From Dokdonella sp. (GTDB lineage: Bacteria; Pseudomonadota; Gammaproteobacteria; Xanthomonadales; Rhodanobacteraceae): a stretch of 39,323 nt of DNA. This document shows positions 23,405 through 32,722 of this stretch, piece after piece. Made by a program: the position numbers and the translations under genes. The notes beneath the pieces are model-generated. The model was not told the origin of the DNA and did no database searches. It saw only the letters and a program-made list of their open reading frames with translations. The stretch is taken from positions 1-39,323 of the forward strand of contig NZ_JAHCAQ010000021.1 of the NCBI RefSeq assembly GCF_019634845.1, in the 5' to 3' direction. Numbering within the stretch: position 1 is the stretch's first letter; each line of letters opens with the position of its first letter.

Positions 23405-25225
23405 ATGCGTAGCCTGTCTGTCTTGCTCTTGTGCTGCAGCCTCGGTGCCTGCGCGCTGCAGCCGTCCTCTGCGGAGCGGCCGATGATCGAACGCGAACTC
23501 CTCGGCGCGGTGCGCGAAAGCGTGCATCGCGACCACGACGACCTGCTCAGCGCAGGTCTGGGTCTGGCCGGCCTGCGTGCCAAGCCGCCGGCCTTCACCG
23601 ACCCGACCGCGCCGAGCGCGCAGCAACTGCGCCGTCGCGCCATCCATGCGAGCTGGGCCGGCATCGCCGACCTTGGCCCGCTCGGCGGCTACGGCAGTGT
23701 GTATGGCGCCGTGCCGAACGTGCCGGGCCGCGAGTACAGCGCGTTCGCGCGGCTGCCCGGTGCGCGGGCGCCGCACCGCGTGCTGCTGCAGGTGCCCGAC
23801 GACTTCGATGCCAAGGCGCGCTGCCTCGTGGTCGCACCGGCATCGGGTTCGCGTGGCGTGTATGGCGCGATCGCGCTGGCCGGCGCCTGGGGCCTGCCGC
23901 GCGGCTGCGCCGTGGTCTACACCGACAAGGGCGCCGGCAGCGGCTACTTCGATCTCGACTCCGACAGCGGTGTCGCCCTCGATGGCACGCGCGCGCAGCG
24001 CGGCGAGGCCGTGCTCGAATTCGAACCGGCCGTGCCCGCGGGCCTGCACGGCATCGCGATCAAGCATGCCCACTCGCAGGACAATCCCGAGGCCGACTGG
24101 GGTCGCCATGTGCTGCAGGCGGCGCGATTCGGCCTGGCCATGCTCGAGCGCGCGCTGCCCGCGCAGGCGCCATTCAGCCCGGCCAACACGCGCATCATCG
24201 CCGCCGGGCTGTCCAACGGCGCAGGCGCCGTGCTGCAGGCGGCCGGGCTCGACGACGCTGGTCTGCTTGCCGGCGTGGTCGCGCTCGAACCCAATGTCCA
24301 TGTCGCCGGGCACGGCCGTGCCCTGTACGACTACGTGAGCGAAGCGGCGTTGCTGCTGCCGTGCGCGCTGCTCGATGCGCGCTTCGATGCGGTGCCACTG
24401 GCGCGCCTGCAGGGCGCGCATCCACCGGCCTGGCTGGCGCGCTGCGCCGGCCTGCGCGCCGATGGCCTCGTCAATGGCGACAGCGTTGCCGCGCAGGCGC
24501 GCTCGGCACTCGAACAACTGCACGCGAGCGGCTGGCAGGACGCGACGCTCGCCACCGCGGCCAGCACGACCACGTTCGACCTGTGGCGTGCGGTCGGCGC
24601 GACCTACGCATCGGCGTACCTGCGCGCCGCGCCCGCCGCGATGCCGTGCGGCTTCTCGTTTGCGGCGCTGTCGGCCGCAGGCCTGCCCGAAGCGGCCGCG
24701 CCGGCGCTGCGTGCGGCGTGGTGGTCCGACGCCAGCGGCATCGCGCCTGGTGCCGGCGTGATGCTGCTCGGCGGCGTCGAGGCCGGCGCCGATCCGACGC
24801 GGCCCGGTGTCGATTGCCTGCGGGCCTTGTGGAACGATGCCAGCGAAGGCGCGCAGGCGCTGCATGCGGCCGTCGCAGCCAGCGCGGCGCACCTGCCTCG
24901 CGCCGACTTGCCGATCGTGGTGGCCCAGGGCGAACAGGATGGGTTGTTGCCGATCGAGTTCAGCAGCGCGCCCTATGTCGCGGCGTTGCAGGCGGCCGGC
25001 CGCGCGCCCGTGTACTGGCGCGTGCCGCATGCGCAGCACTTCGACGCCTTTCTCGCCATGCCCGGCTTCGGTGAGCGGCATGTACCGCTGCTGCCCTATG
25101 GCTATGCCGCGCTCGATGCGCTGTGGGCGCATCTGCATGCCGGTGCGCCCATGCCGGCCTCGCGCCGCTACGCCACGCGCCCGCGCGGCGCTGGCGCACT
25201 CGAAGCCGGCATGCTCGGGTGGTAG
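23405..25225 (+). CDS. D-(-)-3-hydroxybutyrate oligomer hydrolase, lipoprotein
   Basis: A 606-residue alpha/beta hydrolase of the 3HBOH family, which cuts short 3-hydroxybutyrate oligomers to monomers. The type II signal peptide ends LGAC (residues 13-16). Family blocks visible are DDLLSAGLGLAGL, GGYGSVYGAVPNVPG, VVAPASGSRGVYGAIALAGAWGLPRGCAVVYTDKG and YASAYLRA. The nucleophile is probably Ser270 (AGLSNGAGA); Asp512 (GEQDGLLP) and His545 (HAQHFDAF) would complete the triad. The length fits the family's roughly 600-690 residues. Most described members are cytoplasmic or periplasmic, so a lipid anchor implies action in the periplasm or at the outer membrane. Confidence 0.88.
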   Translation: MRSLSVLLLCCSLGACALQPSSAERPMIERELLGAVRESVHRDHDDLLSAGLGLAGLRAKPPAFTDPTAPSAQQLRRRAIHASWAGIADLGPLGGYGSVYGAVPNVPGREYSAFARLPGARAPHRVLLQVPDDFDAKARCLVVAPASGSRGVYGAIALAGAWGLPRGCAVVYTDKGAGSGYFDLDSDSGVALDGTRAQRGEAVLEFEPAVPAGLHGIAIKHAHSQDNPEADWGRHVLQAARFGLAMLERALPAQAPFSPANTRIIAAGLSNGAGAVLQAAGLDDAGLLAGVVALEPNVHVAGHGRALYDYVSEAALLLPCALLDARFDAVPLARLQGAHPPAWLARCAGLRADGLVNGDSVAAQARSALEQLHASGWQDATLATAASTTTFDLWRAVGATYASAYLRAAPAAMPCGFSFAALSAAGLPEAAAPALRAAWWSDASGIAPGAGVMLLGGVEAGADPTRPGVDCLRALWNDASEGAQALHAAVAASAAHLPRADLPIVVAQGEQDGLLPIEFSSAPYVAALQAAGRAPVYWRVPHAQHFDAFLAMPGFGERHVPLLPYGYAALDALWAHLHAGAPMPASRRYATRPRGAGALEAGMLGW

Positions 25226-25258
25226 CGCGGCGCGCCTCACGCGCGCGACCGCTGCGAC

Positions 25259-28200
25259 TCAGTGCGCCGCGGCCTGCGCCCGGCGCAGTGCGCGGCGCTC
25301 GCGGCGGCGCTGGCTGATGCGCGCGAAGATCAGGTAGATCGCCGGCGTCGAGATCAGGGTCAGGCTCTGCGACACGATGAGGCCGCCGATCATCGCGATG
25401 CCGAGCGGCCGGCGCAGCTCGGCGCCGGTGCCGAAACCGACCGCGAGCGGCAGCGCGGCGCAGATCGCCACCATCGAGGTCATCATGATCGGACGAAAGC
25501 GCACGATGCAGGCTTCGCGGATCGCCTCCAGCGGTGCCAGGCCGTGCTCGCGTTCGGCCACCAGCGCGAAGTCGACCATCATGATCGCGTTCTTCTTGAC
25601 GATGCCGATGAGCAGGATGATCGCGATCATCGACACCACCGACAGGTCGGTGCCGGTGACGACGAGCGCGAGCAGGGCGCCGACGCCGGCCGAAGGCAGT
25701 GTGGACAGGATCGTGACCGGGTGGATGAGGCTCTCGTAGAGGATGCCGAGCACGATGTAGACGGCGATGATCGCGCCGAGGATCAGCAGCGAGGTATCAC
25801 CCTGCTGGCGCTGGAAGTCGCGAAAGTCGCCGGCGAAGTCGAGGCGGATGTCGCCCGGCAGGCGCATGCCGCTGACCGTGTGCTGGATGATGGCCTGGGC
25901 CTGGCTCATGCTCACGTCGGGTGCCAGATTGAAGCTCAGGCTGGCGGTGGAGAGCTGGTTTTCGTGGTTGACCTGGGTCGGCGCCAGGCCGTCGCTCATC
26001 TTGGTCACCGCGCTGATCGGCACCATCGCGCCCGAGTTGGCGCGCACGTACAACCGCTCGAGCGAAGCCGGATCGCTCGACTGGTTGGGCAAGGCGCTGA
26101 CCACGACCTTGAACTGGTTGATGTCCGAATAGATCGTCGACACCTGGCGTTGGCCGAACGCATCGTTGAGCGCGCTGTCGATCGCGCCGACCGACACGCC
26201 CAGCCGCGCCGCAGTCGGGCGGTCGATGAGCAGGGTCTGGCGCAGGCCGGCCGCATCGATGTCGCTGCCGACGTCGCGCAGTTGCGGCACCTTCTTCAGC
26301 GTTTCGACGAGCTTGGGCAACCACTCCTGCAGCGTGGTGATGTCGTTGCCGACCAGTTGCACTTGGTACTGCCCGCCGGCACCGCCACCGCCGCCACCGC
26401 CGCCGCCACTGGGCAGGTCCTGCACCGGGCGCAGCCGCAACTGCACGCCGGCCATGCCGCGCGCGGCCGCGTTGAGGCGCGTCATCACCTGGAACGTCGA
26501 GTCGCCGTTGCGCTGCGCCAGCGGCTTGAGCGTGATGTAGAGCTGGCCGCTCGCCCCGCCGCCGCCCCAGCCACCGCCCAGGCGCGAGCCGACGCTGTCG
26601 ACCGCCGGATCCTTCATCACCAGGTCGGCGATGCGTTGGGTCTGCTCCATCATGCGCGGCGGTGAAATGTCGGTGCCGGCGCTGATCCGACCGAACAGCA
26701 TGCCGGTGTCCTGCTGCGGGAACAGCCCGCCCGACACGAAGCGCATCAGCACGACCGTCACCACGATGAGCAACAGCGGCTGCAGGGCGGTCAGGCGCGG
26801 CCAGCGCAGCGCATGGTCGAGCAGGCGCCTGTAGCCGGCGAGCATGCCGGCGTGGAAACGATCGAGCCAGGCGCCCAGGCGCGAGGGCGTGGCGGCCGCG
26901 TGAGGCTTGAGGAAACGGCCGCACAGGGCTGGCGTCAACGTCAGCGACACGATTGCCGAGAACACGATCGCCGCCACCAGCGTGATCGTGAACTCCTTGA
27001 AAAAGCGCCCCGTGATCCCGCTGGCGAAGATGACCGGAATGAATACCGCGATCAGCGACGCCGTGATCGACACGATCGTGAAGCCGATCTCGCGGGCGCC
27101 GCGCAAGGTCGCCTGCAGTCGCGGCATGCCGGCGTCGATGTGGCGGATCACGTTCTCGATGACGACGATCGCATCGTCGACCACGAAGCCGATCGCGATC
27201 ACGAGCGCCATCAGCGACATGTTGTCGAGCGTGTATCCGAGCACGTACATGACGATGAACGCGCCGGCCACCGACAACGGCACCGCGGTCGCCGCAATCA
27301 GCGTCGGGGCGAGCCGGCGCAGGAACAGCGCCATCGTCAGCACCACCATGCCGAGACTGATCAGCAGGCTGATCTGCACCTCGTCGACCGAGGCGCGGAT
27401 GATCGGCGTGCGGTCGAAGAACGGCGTGAGCTGCACATCGCTCGGCAACCAGCTCTGCATCAACGGCACGTCGTCCTTGACGCGGTCGACGGTGGCGATG
27501 ACATTGGCATCGGCCTGCTTGCGCACGAACATGAGGATCGCGCGCCGCGTGCCGAACCACGCCGCCTGGTACTGGTCCTGCTGGCCATCGCGCACCGTGG
27601 CGACATCGCTCAGCCGCACCGGCACGCCGTTGCGCGTGGCGATCACGAGATCGGCGAACTCGGCGGCGGTGTGCAAGGCATCATTGGCGGTGATCGCCAT
27701 CGTGGTGCGGCCGTCGGACAGGAAGCCCTGCGGCGAGGTCACGTTGGCCGCCACCAGCGCGTTGCGCAACTGGTCGGGCGACAGTCCCATCGCCGACAGC
27801 GCGCGCAGATTGAGATCCACGCGCACGGCCGGCGTCGCGCCGCCGGCGACATCGACGTCGCTCACGCCCGGCAGTTGGCGAATGCGCTGCGCCAGCAGCG
27901 AGTCGGCGTAGTCGTAGAGTTTCGACAGCGGTTGGGTGTCCGAAGTCAGCGCCAGCGCCAGCACGGGCTGGTTGTTCGGATTCATCTTGTGATAGGTCGG
28001 CGCGTTGGTGAGCCCCGACGGCAGATCGGGCGCCGCCGCGTTGATCGCCGCCTGCACGTCACGCGCCGCGTCGTCGACCGTGCGGCTGGAGTCGAACATG
28101 ATGAACACCGAAGCGCTGTTCTCGCTGCTCCAGGAGTTGATCGTGTCCACGCCCGGAATCTGGCCCAGATGCCGCTCCAGCGGCGCGGCCACCGTCGATG

Positions 28201-28378
28201 CCATCACGTCGGCACTGCCGCCGGGCTGATTGGCGGTCACGAAGATGCCGGGGAACTCCATGTTTGGCAACGCCGCCACGCCGAGCAGGAAGTAACAGAT
28301 CATGCCGACGAAGAACAGGCCCATCGCCAGCAACGAGGTGCCGATCGGGCGATGAACGAAGGGGCCGGAAATGTTCAT
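25259..28378 (-). CDS. RND multidrug efflux transporter, MdtC-like
   Basis: A 1039-residue proton-driven inner-membrane pump. The N-terminal MNISGPFVHRPIGTSLLAMG, the porter domains (PGGSADVMASTVAAPLERHLGQIPGV...), the second-half GFVVDDAIVVIENVIRHID with TM4 Asp pair, and the end LIGIVKKNAIMMVDFAL show the RND fold of 12 membrane helices and two large periplasmic loops. It contains a poly-Gly run (about 12 Gly, near residue 655) in the periplasmic part, encoded by CCG/CCA triplets that could slip in frame. It follows the MdtB-like gene but is separated from it by a 1 kb repeat region. No outer-membrane partner gene is in the window. Confidence 0.9.
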   Translation of the reverse strand: MNISGPFVHRPIGTSLLAMGLFFVGMICYFLLGVAALPNMEFPGIFVTANQPGGSADVMASTVAAPLERHLGQIPGVDTINSWSSENSASVFIMFDSSRTVDDAARDVQAAINAAAPDLPSGLTNAPTYHKMNPNNQPVLALALTSDTQPLSKLYDYADSLLAQRIRQLPGVSDVDVAGGATPAVRVDLNLRALSAMGLSPDQLRNALVAANVTSPQGFLSDGRTTMAITANDALHTAAEFADLVIATRNGVPVRLSDVATVRDGQQDQYQAAWFGTRRAILMFVRKQADANVIATVDRVKDDVPLMQSWLPSDVQLTPFFDRTPIIRASVDEVQISLLISLGMVVLTMALFLRRLAPTLIAATAVPLSVAGAFIVMYVLGYTLDNMSLMALVIAIGFVVDDAIVVIENVIRHIDAGMPRLQATLRGAREIGFTIVSITASLIAVFIPVIFASGITGRFFKEFTITLVAAIVFSAIVSLTLTPALCGRFLKPHAAATPSRLGAWLDRFHAGMLAGYRRLLDHALRWPRLTALQPLLLIVVTVVLMRFVSGGLFPQQDTGMLFGRISAGTDISPPRMMEQTQRIADLVMKDPAVDSVGSRLGGGWGGGGASGQLYITLKPLAQRNGDSTFQVMTRLNAAARGMAGVQLRLRPVQDLPSGGGGGGGGGAGGQYQVQLVGNDITTLQEWLPKLVETLKKVPQLRDVGSDIDAAGLRQTLLIDRPTAARLGVSVGAIDSALNDAFGQRQVSTIYSDINQFKVVVSALPNQSSDPASLERLYVRANSGAMVPISAVTKMSDGLAPTQVNHENQLSTASLSFNLAPDVSMSQAQAIIQHTVSGMRLPGDIRLDFAGDFRDFQRQQGDTSLLILGAIIAVYIVLGILYESLIHPVTILSTLPSAGVGALLALVVTGTDLSVVSMIAIILLIGIVKKNAIMMVDFALVAEREHGLAPLEAIREACIVRFRPIMMTSMVAICAALPLAVGFGTGAELRRPLGIAMIGGLIVSQSLTLISTPAIYLIFARISQRRRERRALRRAQAAAH

Positions 28379-28444
28379 GGCGTGTGGGCCGTGGCGCCAG
28401 CGGGCGCCGCTGTCGTCGCTTGCTGGCGCTGGGCGCGGTTCGGG

Positions 28445-28714
28445 GTTTGGGCTGGTGCCATCGTCGACTGTTGTGCGACAACCGACTCACGTCCTTGGTG
28501 GGCTTGTTCCGCAGTTTTCGGGCGGCTTGCGCCGGTAGGTTTTTGGGCTGGTGCCATCGTCGACTGTTGTGCGACGACCGACGCGCGTCCTTGGTGGGTT
28601 CGTCCCGCAGTTTTCGGGTGGCTTGCGCCGGTGGGTTTGGGCATCGACTCGATCGTTGGCGTGTGCGCGACAACCGACTCACGTCCTTGGTGGGTTCGTC
28701 CCGCATCCCTGCGG
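28445..28714 (+). repeat. three tandem ~95-bp direct repeats
   Basis: Units begin at 28445, 28539 and 28635, each opening GTTTGGGC or GTTTTTGGGC, and share the block ACCGAC..CGTCCTTGGTGGG plus CGCAGTTTTCGGG in the first two. The third unit diverges at its start and runs into the left arm of the mirrored element at 28625. The reading frames through it are repetitive Arg/Ser/Pro strings and not genes. The stretch from 28379 to 28444 shows nothing further. Confidence 0.85.
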
Positions 28715-29325
28715 GCCGGTTCCTTTTCTTTGCTTGCCCAAAGAAAAGGAACCAAAAGAAATGGCACCCTCCGGGCCGCGGTCACGCGCGCATCCGGCGC
28801 GCGTGACTGCGCGGGTGCGCTACGGGGTTTGCCGACAGTGCATCCCTGCACTGACGGCAAACTCGGCGCGATCCCTCGCGCCGACCCTGCGGGCTGGCCC
28901 TGCGCGCCCCCGCCGCGGCCCACAGGGGACCCGACAAGCATGCAGCGCGGCCATCGTGGCCGCGCCGGGACCGCTGCGCCATGGTGGCGTGCCTTGGCGC
29001 GCGGGAGCGCGCTGCTGTGCCCGGTGCCCATCAGCGGCGGCGGGCGGTGGCCGAAGCGGCCCGCAGGGGGAGCGCGATGGATCGCGCTCATTGCGCCGTC
29101 AGCACAGGGAGGTGCTGTCGGCGCAACCGGCCACCGCACGCGGACCTCGCGCGCAGGAAGCGCGCGAGGCGCCGCTGCAGGGCTGTCGTTCTCTTTGGTG
29201 ACTTTCTCTTGGACAAGCAAGAGAAAGTCACCGGCCCGCAGGGATGCGGGACGAACCCACCAAGGACGTGGGTCGGTTGCCGCGCACACGCCAACGATCG
29301 AGTCGGCGCCCAAACCTACCGGCGC
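28625..29325. mobile_element. 701-bp mirrored hairpin element between the two RND genes
   Basis: Outer arms of 129 bp (28625-28753 and 29197-29325) are inverted repeats; 39 bases of them (28681-28719 against 29231-29269) match perfectly. Inside are hairpins in mirror order around base 28975. Left: H1 28718-28753 (15-bp stem GGTTCCTTTTCTTTG), H2 28781-28807 (11-bp stem GTCACGCGCGC), H3 28827-28862 (16-bp stem, one mismatch), H4 28864-28883. Right: H4' 29070-29089, H3' 29091-29126, H2' 29145-29169 (CCTCGCGCGC), H1' 29197-29232 (15-bp stem GGTGACTTTCTCTTG). Matching hairpins have related but different sequences, each internally complementary, with near-equal spacing on both sides. No transposase or gene is recognised inside. 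It may be a non-autonomous mobile or structured repeat. Confidence 0.75.
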
Positions 29326-29402
29326 ACTACAGCGCATGAATGCAGCAGGCCGCCGCCCGCGACGAAGGCGGGCGCCGGCTGGCGCCAGCACCGCGCGCGT
29401 GC

Positions 29403-32400
29403 TCATGTCGGCCGGGCCTGGGCAGATGCGAGCGCTCGGCGCTCGCGGCGCGCTTTGAGCCAGTCCGACAGGCGCTCGAAATAGAGATAGATCACGGGGG
29501 TCGTGTACAGCGTGAGCAGCTGCGACAGCAGCAGGCCGCCGACGATCGAGACGCCGAGCGGGCGCCGCAGCTCGGCGCCGATGCCATTGCCCAGTGCCAA
29601 CGGCAGTGCGCCGAACAGCGCCGCCGCGGTGGTCATCATGATCGGGCGGAAACGCAGCAGGCAGGCGCGATGGATCGCGTCGTAGGCGCGCATGCCGTGG
29701 CGCTGCGCCTCGATTGCGAAATCGATCATGAGGATGGCGTTCTTCTTCACGATGCCGATCAGGAGCACGATGCCGACGATGCCGTCGACCGACAGCGGCA
29801 TGCCGAACAGGTACAGCGCGAGCAGCGCGCCGACGCCGGCCGGCGGCAGCGTGGACAGGATCGTGATCGGGTGGATGTAGCTCTCGTAGAGCACGCCGAG
29901 CACGATGTAGATGACCACCACGGCGGCGATCAGCAGCAGCACGGTGTCGGTCAGCGAGGACGAGAACTCGGCGGCCTTGCCGATGAAGCGGCCGCGCACC
30001 TGCGGCGGGAACTTGAGCTGGGCCTGCACTTCATCGAATGCGCGCACGGCGTCGGACAACGACTTGCCCGGCGCGAGATTGAACGAGATCGTCACGGCCG
30101 GCAGCTGGTCCTGGTGGCTCACCACGAGCGGCGTATTGCCCTGCTTGGCGCTGGCCAGTGCCGACAGCGGGATCGTGCCGCCGCCACCGACCGCGATGCC
30201 GGTGTTGCCGGCGCCGCCGATGCCGGCAGGCGTGGCCGAATTGCTCGACTTGACCTGGCCGTAGGTGGTCGCGTTACTGCCGGTCAGCGCACCGCCGCCG
30301 GTGCCGCGCACGGTGAGCTGGTCGAGCAGCGCGGTGCTGGTGCGGAACTGCGGCGCCACCTCGAGCACGACGCGGTACTGGTTGAGCTGGGTGAAGATGG
30401 TCGAGATCTGGCGCTGGCCGAAGGCGTCGTACAGGGTGTCGTCGATCGTCTGCACCGGCACGCCGAGGCGGCTGGCCTTCTCGCGGTCGATCGTGAGCTC
30501 GAGCGCATTGCCGAGCACGGCGAGGTTGTTGTCGACATCGGCCAGCTCGGGACGCTGCTTGAGCGCCTGCGTCATGCGGGTGGCGAAACCGGCCAGCTCG
30601 CTCGAGTCAACTTCCGACAACGAATACTGGTATTCGGTTGGCGCCACGCGGGTGTCGAGCGCCACGTCCTGCACCGGTTTGAGATACAGCGCCACACCCG
30701 GAATATGGGCGGCGGCCTGCTGCAGGCGCGGCAGCAGGCGCTCGAGGCCGTCGCGTTCGTTGCGCGGCTTGAGCACGATGCTGAGCTGGCCCTGGTTGAG
30801 CGTCGGATTGATCGAGCCGGCGCCGATGAACGCGGCCACGCCGGCCACGCCGGGCACCTCGCGCATGGCCGCGGCGACCGCCTTGGTGCGCTCCTCCATG
30901 GCCGGGAACGCGATGTTCTGGTCGGCCTGCACCACGCCGGTGACGAGGCCGGTGTCCTGCTCGGGAAGCAGCCCCTTGGGGATGATCACGTACAACGCGA
31001 TCGTCACCACCAGCGTGGCCAGCGCGATCAGCAGCGTCAGGCGCTGGCGCGCGAGCACCCAGTCGAGCGAGCGCGCATAGGCGTCGAGCGTGCGCAGCCA
31101 CAGGTCACGCGGCTGGCGCGCGCGCACGGCGGCATCATGGACGTCGGCATGGTCACCGGCCGGCAGCGCGTCGGCGCGCAGCAGGTAGGCACACATCATC
31201 GGCGTCAGCGTGAGCGAGATCACCATCGAGATCGCCACCGCGATCGCGAGCACCCAGGCGAATTCATGGAACAGGCGGCCGGTGACGCCGGGCATCAGCA
31301 GCAGCGGCAGGAACACCGCGATCAGCGACACGGTCAGCGACAGCACGGTGAAGCCGATCTCGCGCGCACCGATCTCGGCCGCCTCGCGCGGCTGCTTGCC
31401 CTGTTCGATGTAGCGCACGATGTTCTCGATCATCACGATCGCGTCATCGACGACGAATCCGGTGGCGACGGTCAGCGCCATCAGCGACAGGTTGTCGAGC
31501 GAGAAGCCGGCGAACGCCATCACGCCGAAGGTGCCCATCAGCGACAGCGGCACCGCCACCGACGGAATCACCGTCGCCCACAGCCGGCGCAGGAACACGA
31601 AGATCACCGCGATGACGAGCAGCACGGTCAGGCCGAGCGTGAACTGCACGTCCTCGACCGAGGCGCGAATCGTCACCGTGCGGTCGGAGAACACCTCGAG
31701 CTTGACATCGGCCGGCAGCAGCGCGCGCAGTTGCGGCAGTTGCGCGCGGATGTCGGCCACGGTCTGCACGATGTTGGCACCGGGCTGGCGGCGCACGTCG
31801 AGCAACACCGCCGGCTTGCCGTTGGCCCAGGCCGCGAGCTGGTCGTTTTCGACGCCATCGACGACTGCGGCGACGTCCGACAGCAGCACCGGCGCGTTGT
31901 TCTTGTAGCTGATGATGGTCGAGCGGTAGTCGGCGGCGTCGGCGAGCTGGTCGTTGGTGCCGATCGAGAAACTCTGCACGCTGCCGTTGAGGCTGCCCTT
32001 GGGCGCGTTGACGTTGGCCTGGGTGAGCGCGCTGCGCACGTCCTCGAGCGTGAGGCCGAGATTGGCGAGCTGGGCGGGATTGACCTGCACGCGCACGGCG
32101 GGCCGCACGTTGCCGGCGATCGACACCAGGCCCACGCCGGCGATCTGCGACAGGCGCTGGGCGAGGATCGAGTCGGCGTAGTCGTTGACCTCGCGCAGCG
32201 CGCGCGAGTCCGAGCTCAGCATGAGGGTCAGGATCGGCGCATCGGCCGGGTTGACCTTGTTGTAGATCGGCGGATACGGCAGGTTCGACGGCAGCGTGCC
32301 GCGCGCGGCGTTGATCGCGGCCTGCACGTCCTGGCCGGCATTGTCGATGTTCCGGTCCTGGTCGAACTCGATGATGATCGTCGACAGGCCGGCCGAGCTG

Positions 32401-32648
32401 TCCGAGGTCATCAGCGTGACGCCCGAGATCTGGCCGAGCTGGCGCTCGAGCGGCGTCGTCACGAGCGTCGCCATGGTTGCCGCGCTGGCGCCCGGATACT
32501 GCGTGGTGACGATGAGGCTCGGTGCCTCGATGTCGGGCAGCGCCGCCACCGGCAGTGCGCGGTAGCCGACCACGCCCAGCAGCAGCAGCGCCAGCATCAG
32601 CAGCGAGGTGGCGATCGGGCGACGGATGAACAGCGTCGAGAAGCTCAT
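29403..32648 (-). CDS. RND multidrug efflux transporter, MdtB-like
   Basis: A 1081-residue RND pump starting MSFSTLFIRRPIATSLLMLALLLLGVVGYRALPVAALPDIEAPSL. Twelve membrane helices and two periplasmic domains are visible; TM4 has the paired Asp in GFVVDDAIVMIENIVRYIE, and the second half has IVLLIGIVKKNAILMIDFAIEAQR. About 40 residues of Gly/Thr/Ser-rich sequence (VRGTGGGALTGSNATTYGQV through GIAVGGGGTIPL) are inserted in the second periplasmic half, longer than in typical MdtB. The start at 32648 is where RND homology begins. It is downstream of the MdtA-like adaptor gene and upstream of the MdtC-like pump. MdtB/MdtC pumps form heterotrimers. Confidence 0.9.
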   Translation of the reverse strand: MSFSTLFIRRPIATSLLMLALLLLGVVGYRALPVAALPDIEAPSLIVTTQYPGASAATMATLVTTPLERQLGQISGVTLMTSDSSAGLSTIIIEFDQDRNIDNAGQDVQAAINAARGTLPSNLPYPPIYNKVNPADAPILTLMLSSDSRALREVNDYADSILAQRLSQIAGVGLVSIAGNVRPAVRVQVNPAQLANLGLTLEDVRSALTQANVNAPKGSLNGSVQSFSIGTNDQLADAADYRSTIISYKNNAPVLLSDVAAVVDGVENDQLAAWANGKPAVLLDVRRQPGANIVQTVADIRAQLPQLRALLPADVKLEVFSDRTVTIRASVEDVQFTLGLTVLLVIAVIFVFLRRLWATVIPSVAVPLSLMGTFGVMAFAGFSLDNLSLMALTVATGFVVDDAIVMIENIVRYIEQGKQPREAAEIGAREIGFTVLSLTVSLIAVFLPLLLMPGVTGRLFHEFAWVLAIAVAISMVISLTLTPMMCAYLLRADALPAGDHADVHDAAVRARQPRDLWLRTLDAYARSLDWVLARQRLTLLIALATLVVTIALYVIIPKGLLPEQDTGLVTGVVQADQNIAFPAMEERTKAVAAAMREVPGVAGVAAFIGAGSINPTLNQGQLSIVLKPRNERDGLERLLPRLQQAAAHIPGVALYLKPVQDVALDTRVAPTEYQYSLSEVDSSELAGFATRMTQALKQRPELADVDNNLAVLGNALELTIDREKASRLGVPVQTIDDTLYDAFGQRQISTIFTQLNQYRVVLEVAPQFRTSTALLDQLTVRGTGGGALTGSNATTYGQVKSSNSATPAGIGGAGNTGIAVGGGGTIPLSALASAKQGNTPLVVSHQDQLPAVTISFNLAPGKSLSDAVRAFDEVQAQLKFPPQVRGRFIGKAAEFSSSLTDTVLLLIAAVVVIYIVLGVLYESYIHPITILSTLPPAGVGALLALYLFGMPLSVDGIVGIVLLIGIVKKNAILMIDFAIEAQRHGMRAYDAIHRACLLRFRPIMMTTAAALFGALPLALGNGIGAELRRPLGVSIVGGLLLSQLLTLYTTPVIYLYFERLSDWLKARRERRALASAQARPT

Positions 32649-32722
32649 GCACTGCTCCGATCGGGACGTCGCGGCAGGCGCGCGCCGCGGCCGCGCAGGC
32701 TGGACAACGGCAGGCTCATCGC

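Noticed and set aside
28445-28714. CRISPR array
   Set aside because: The units are about 95 bp, contiguous and few, with no spacer-like variable parts and no cas genes.
28379-29484. Several open frames of 170-340 codons across the repeat region
   Set aside because: They translate the repeats and hairpin stems (for example RDEPTKD repeated) in both strands; the signal is DNA structure, not protein.
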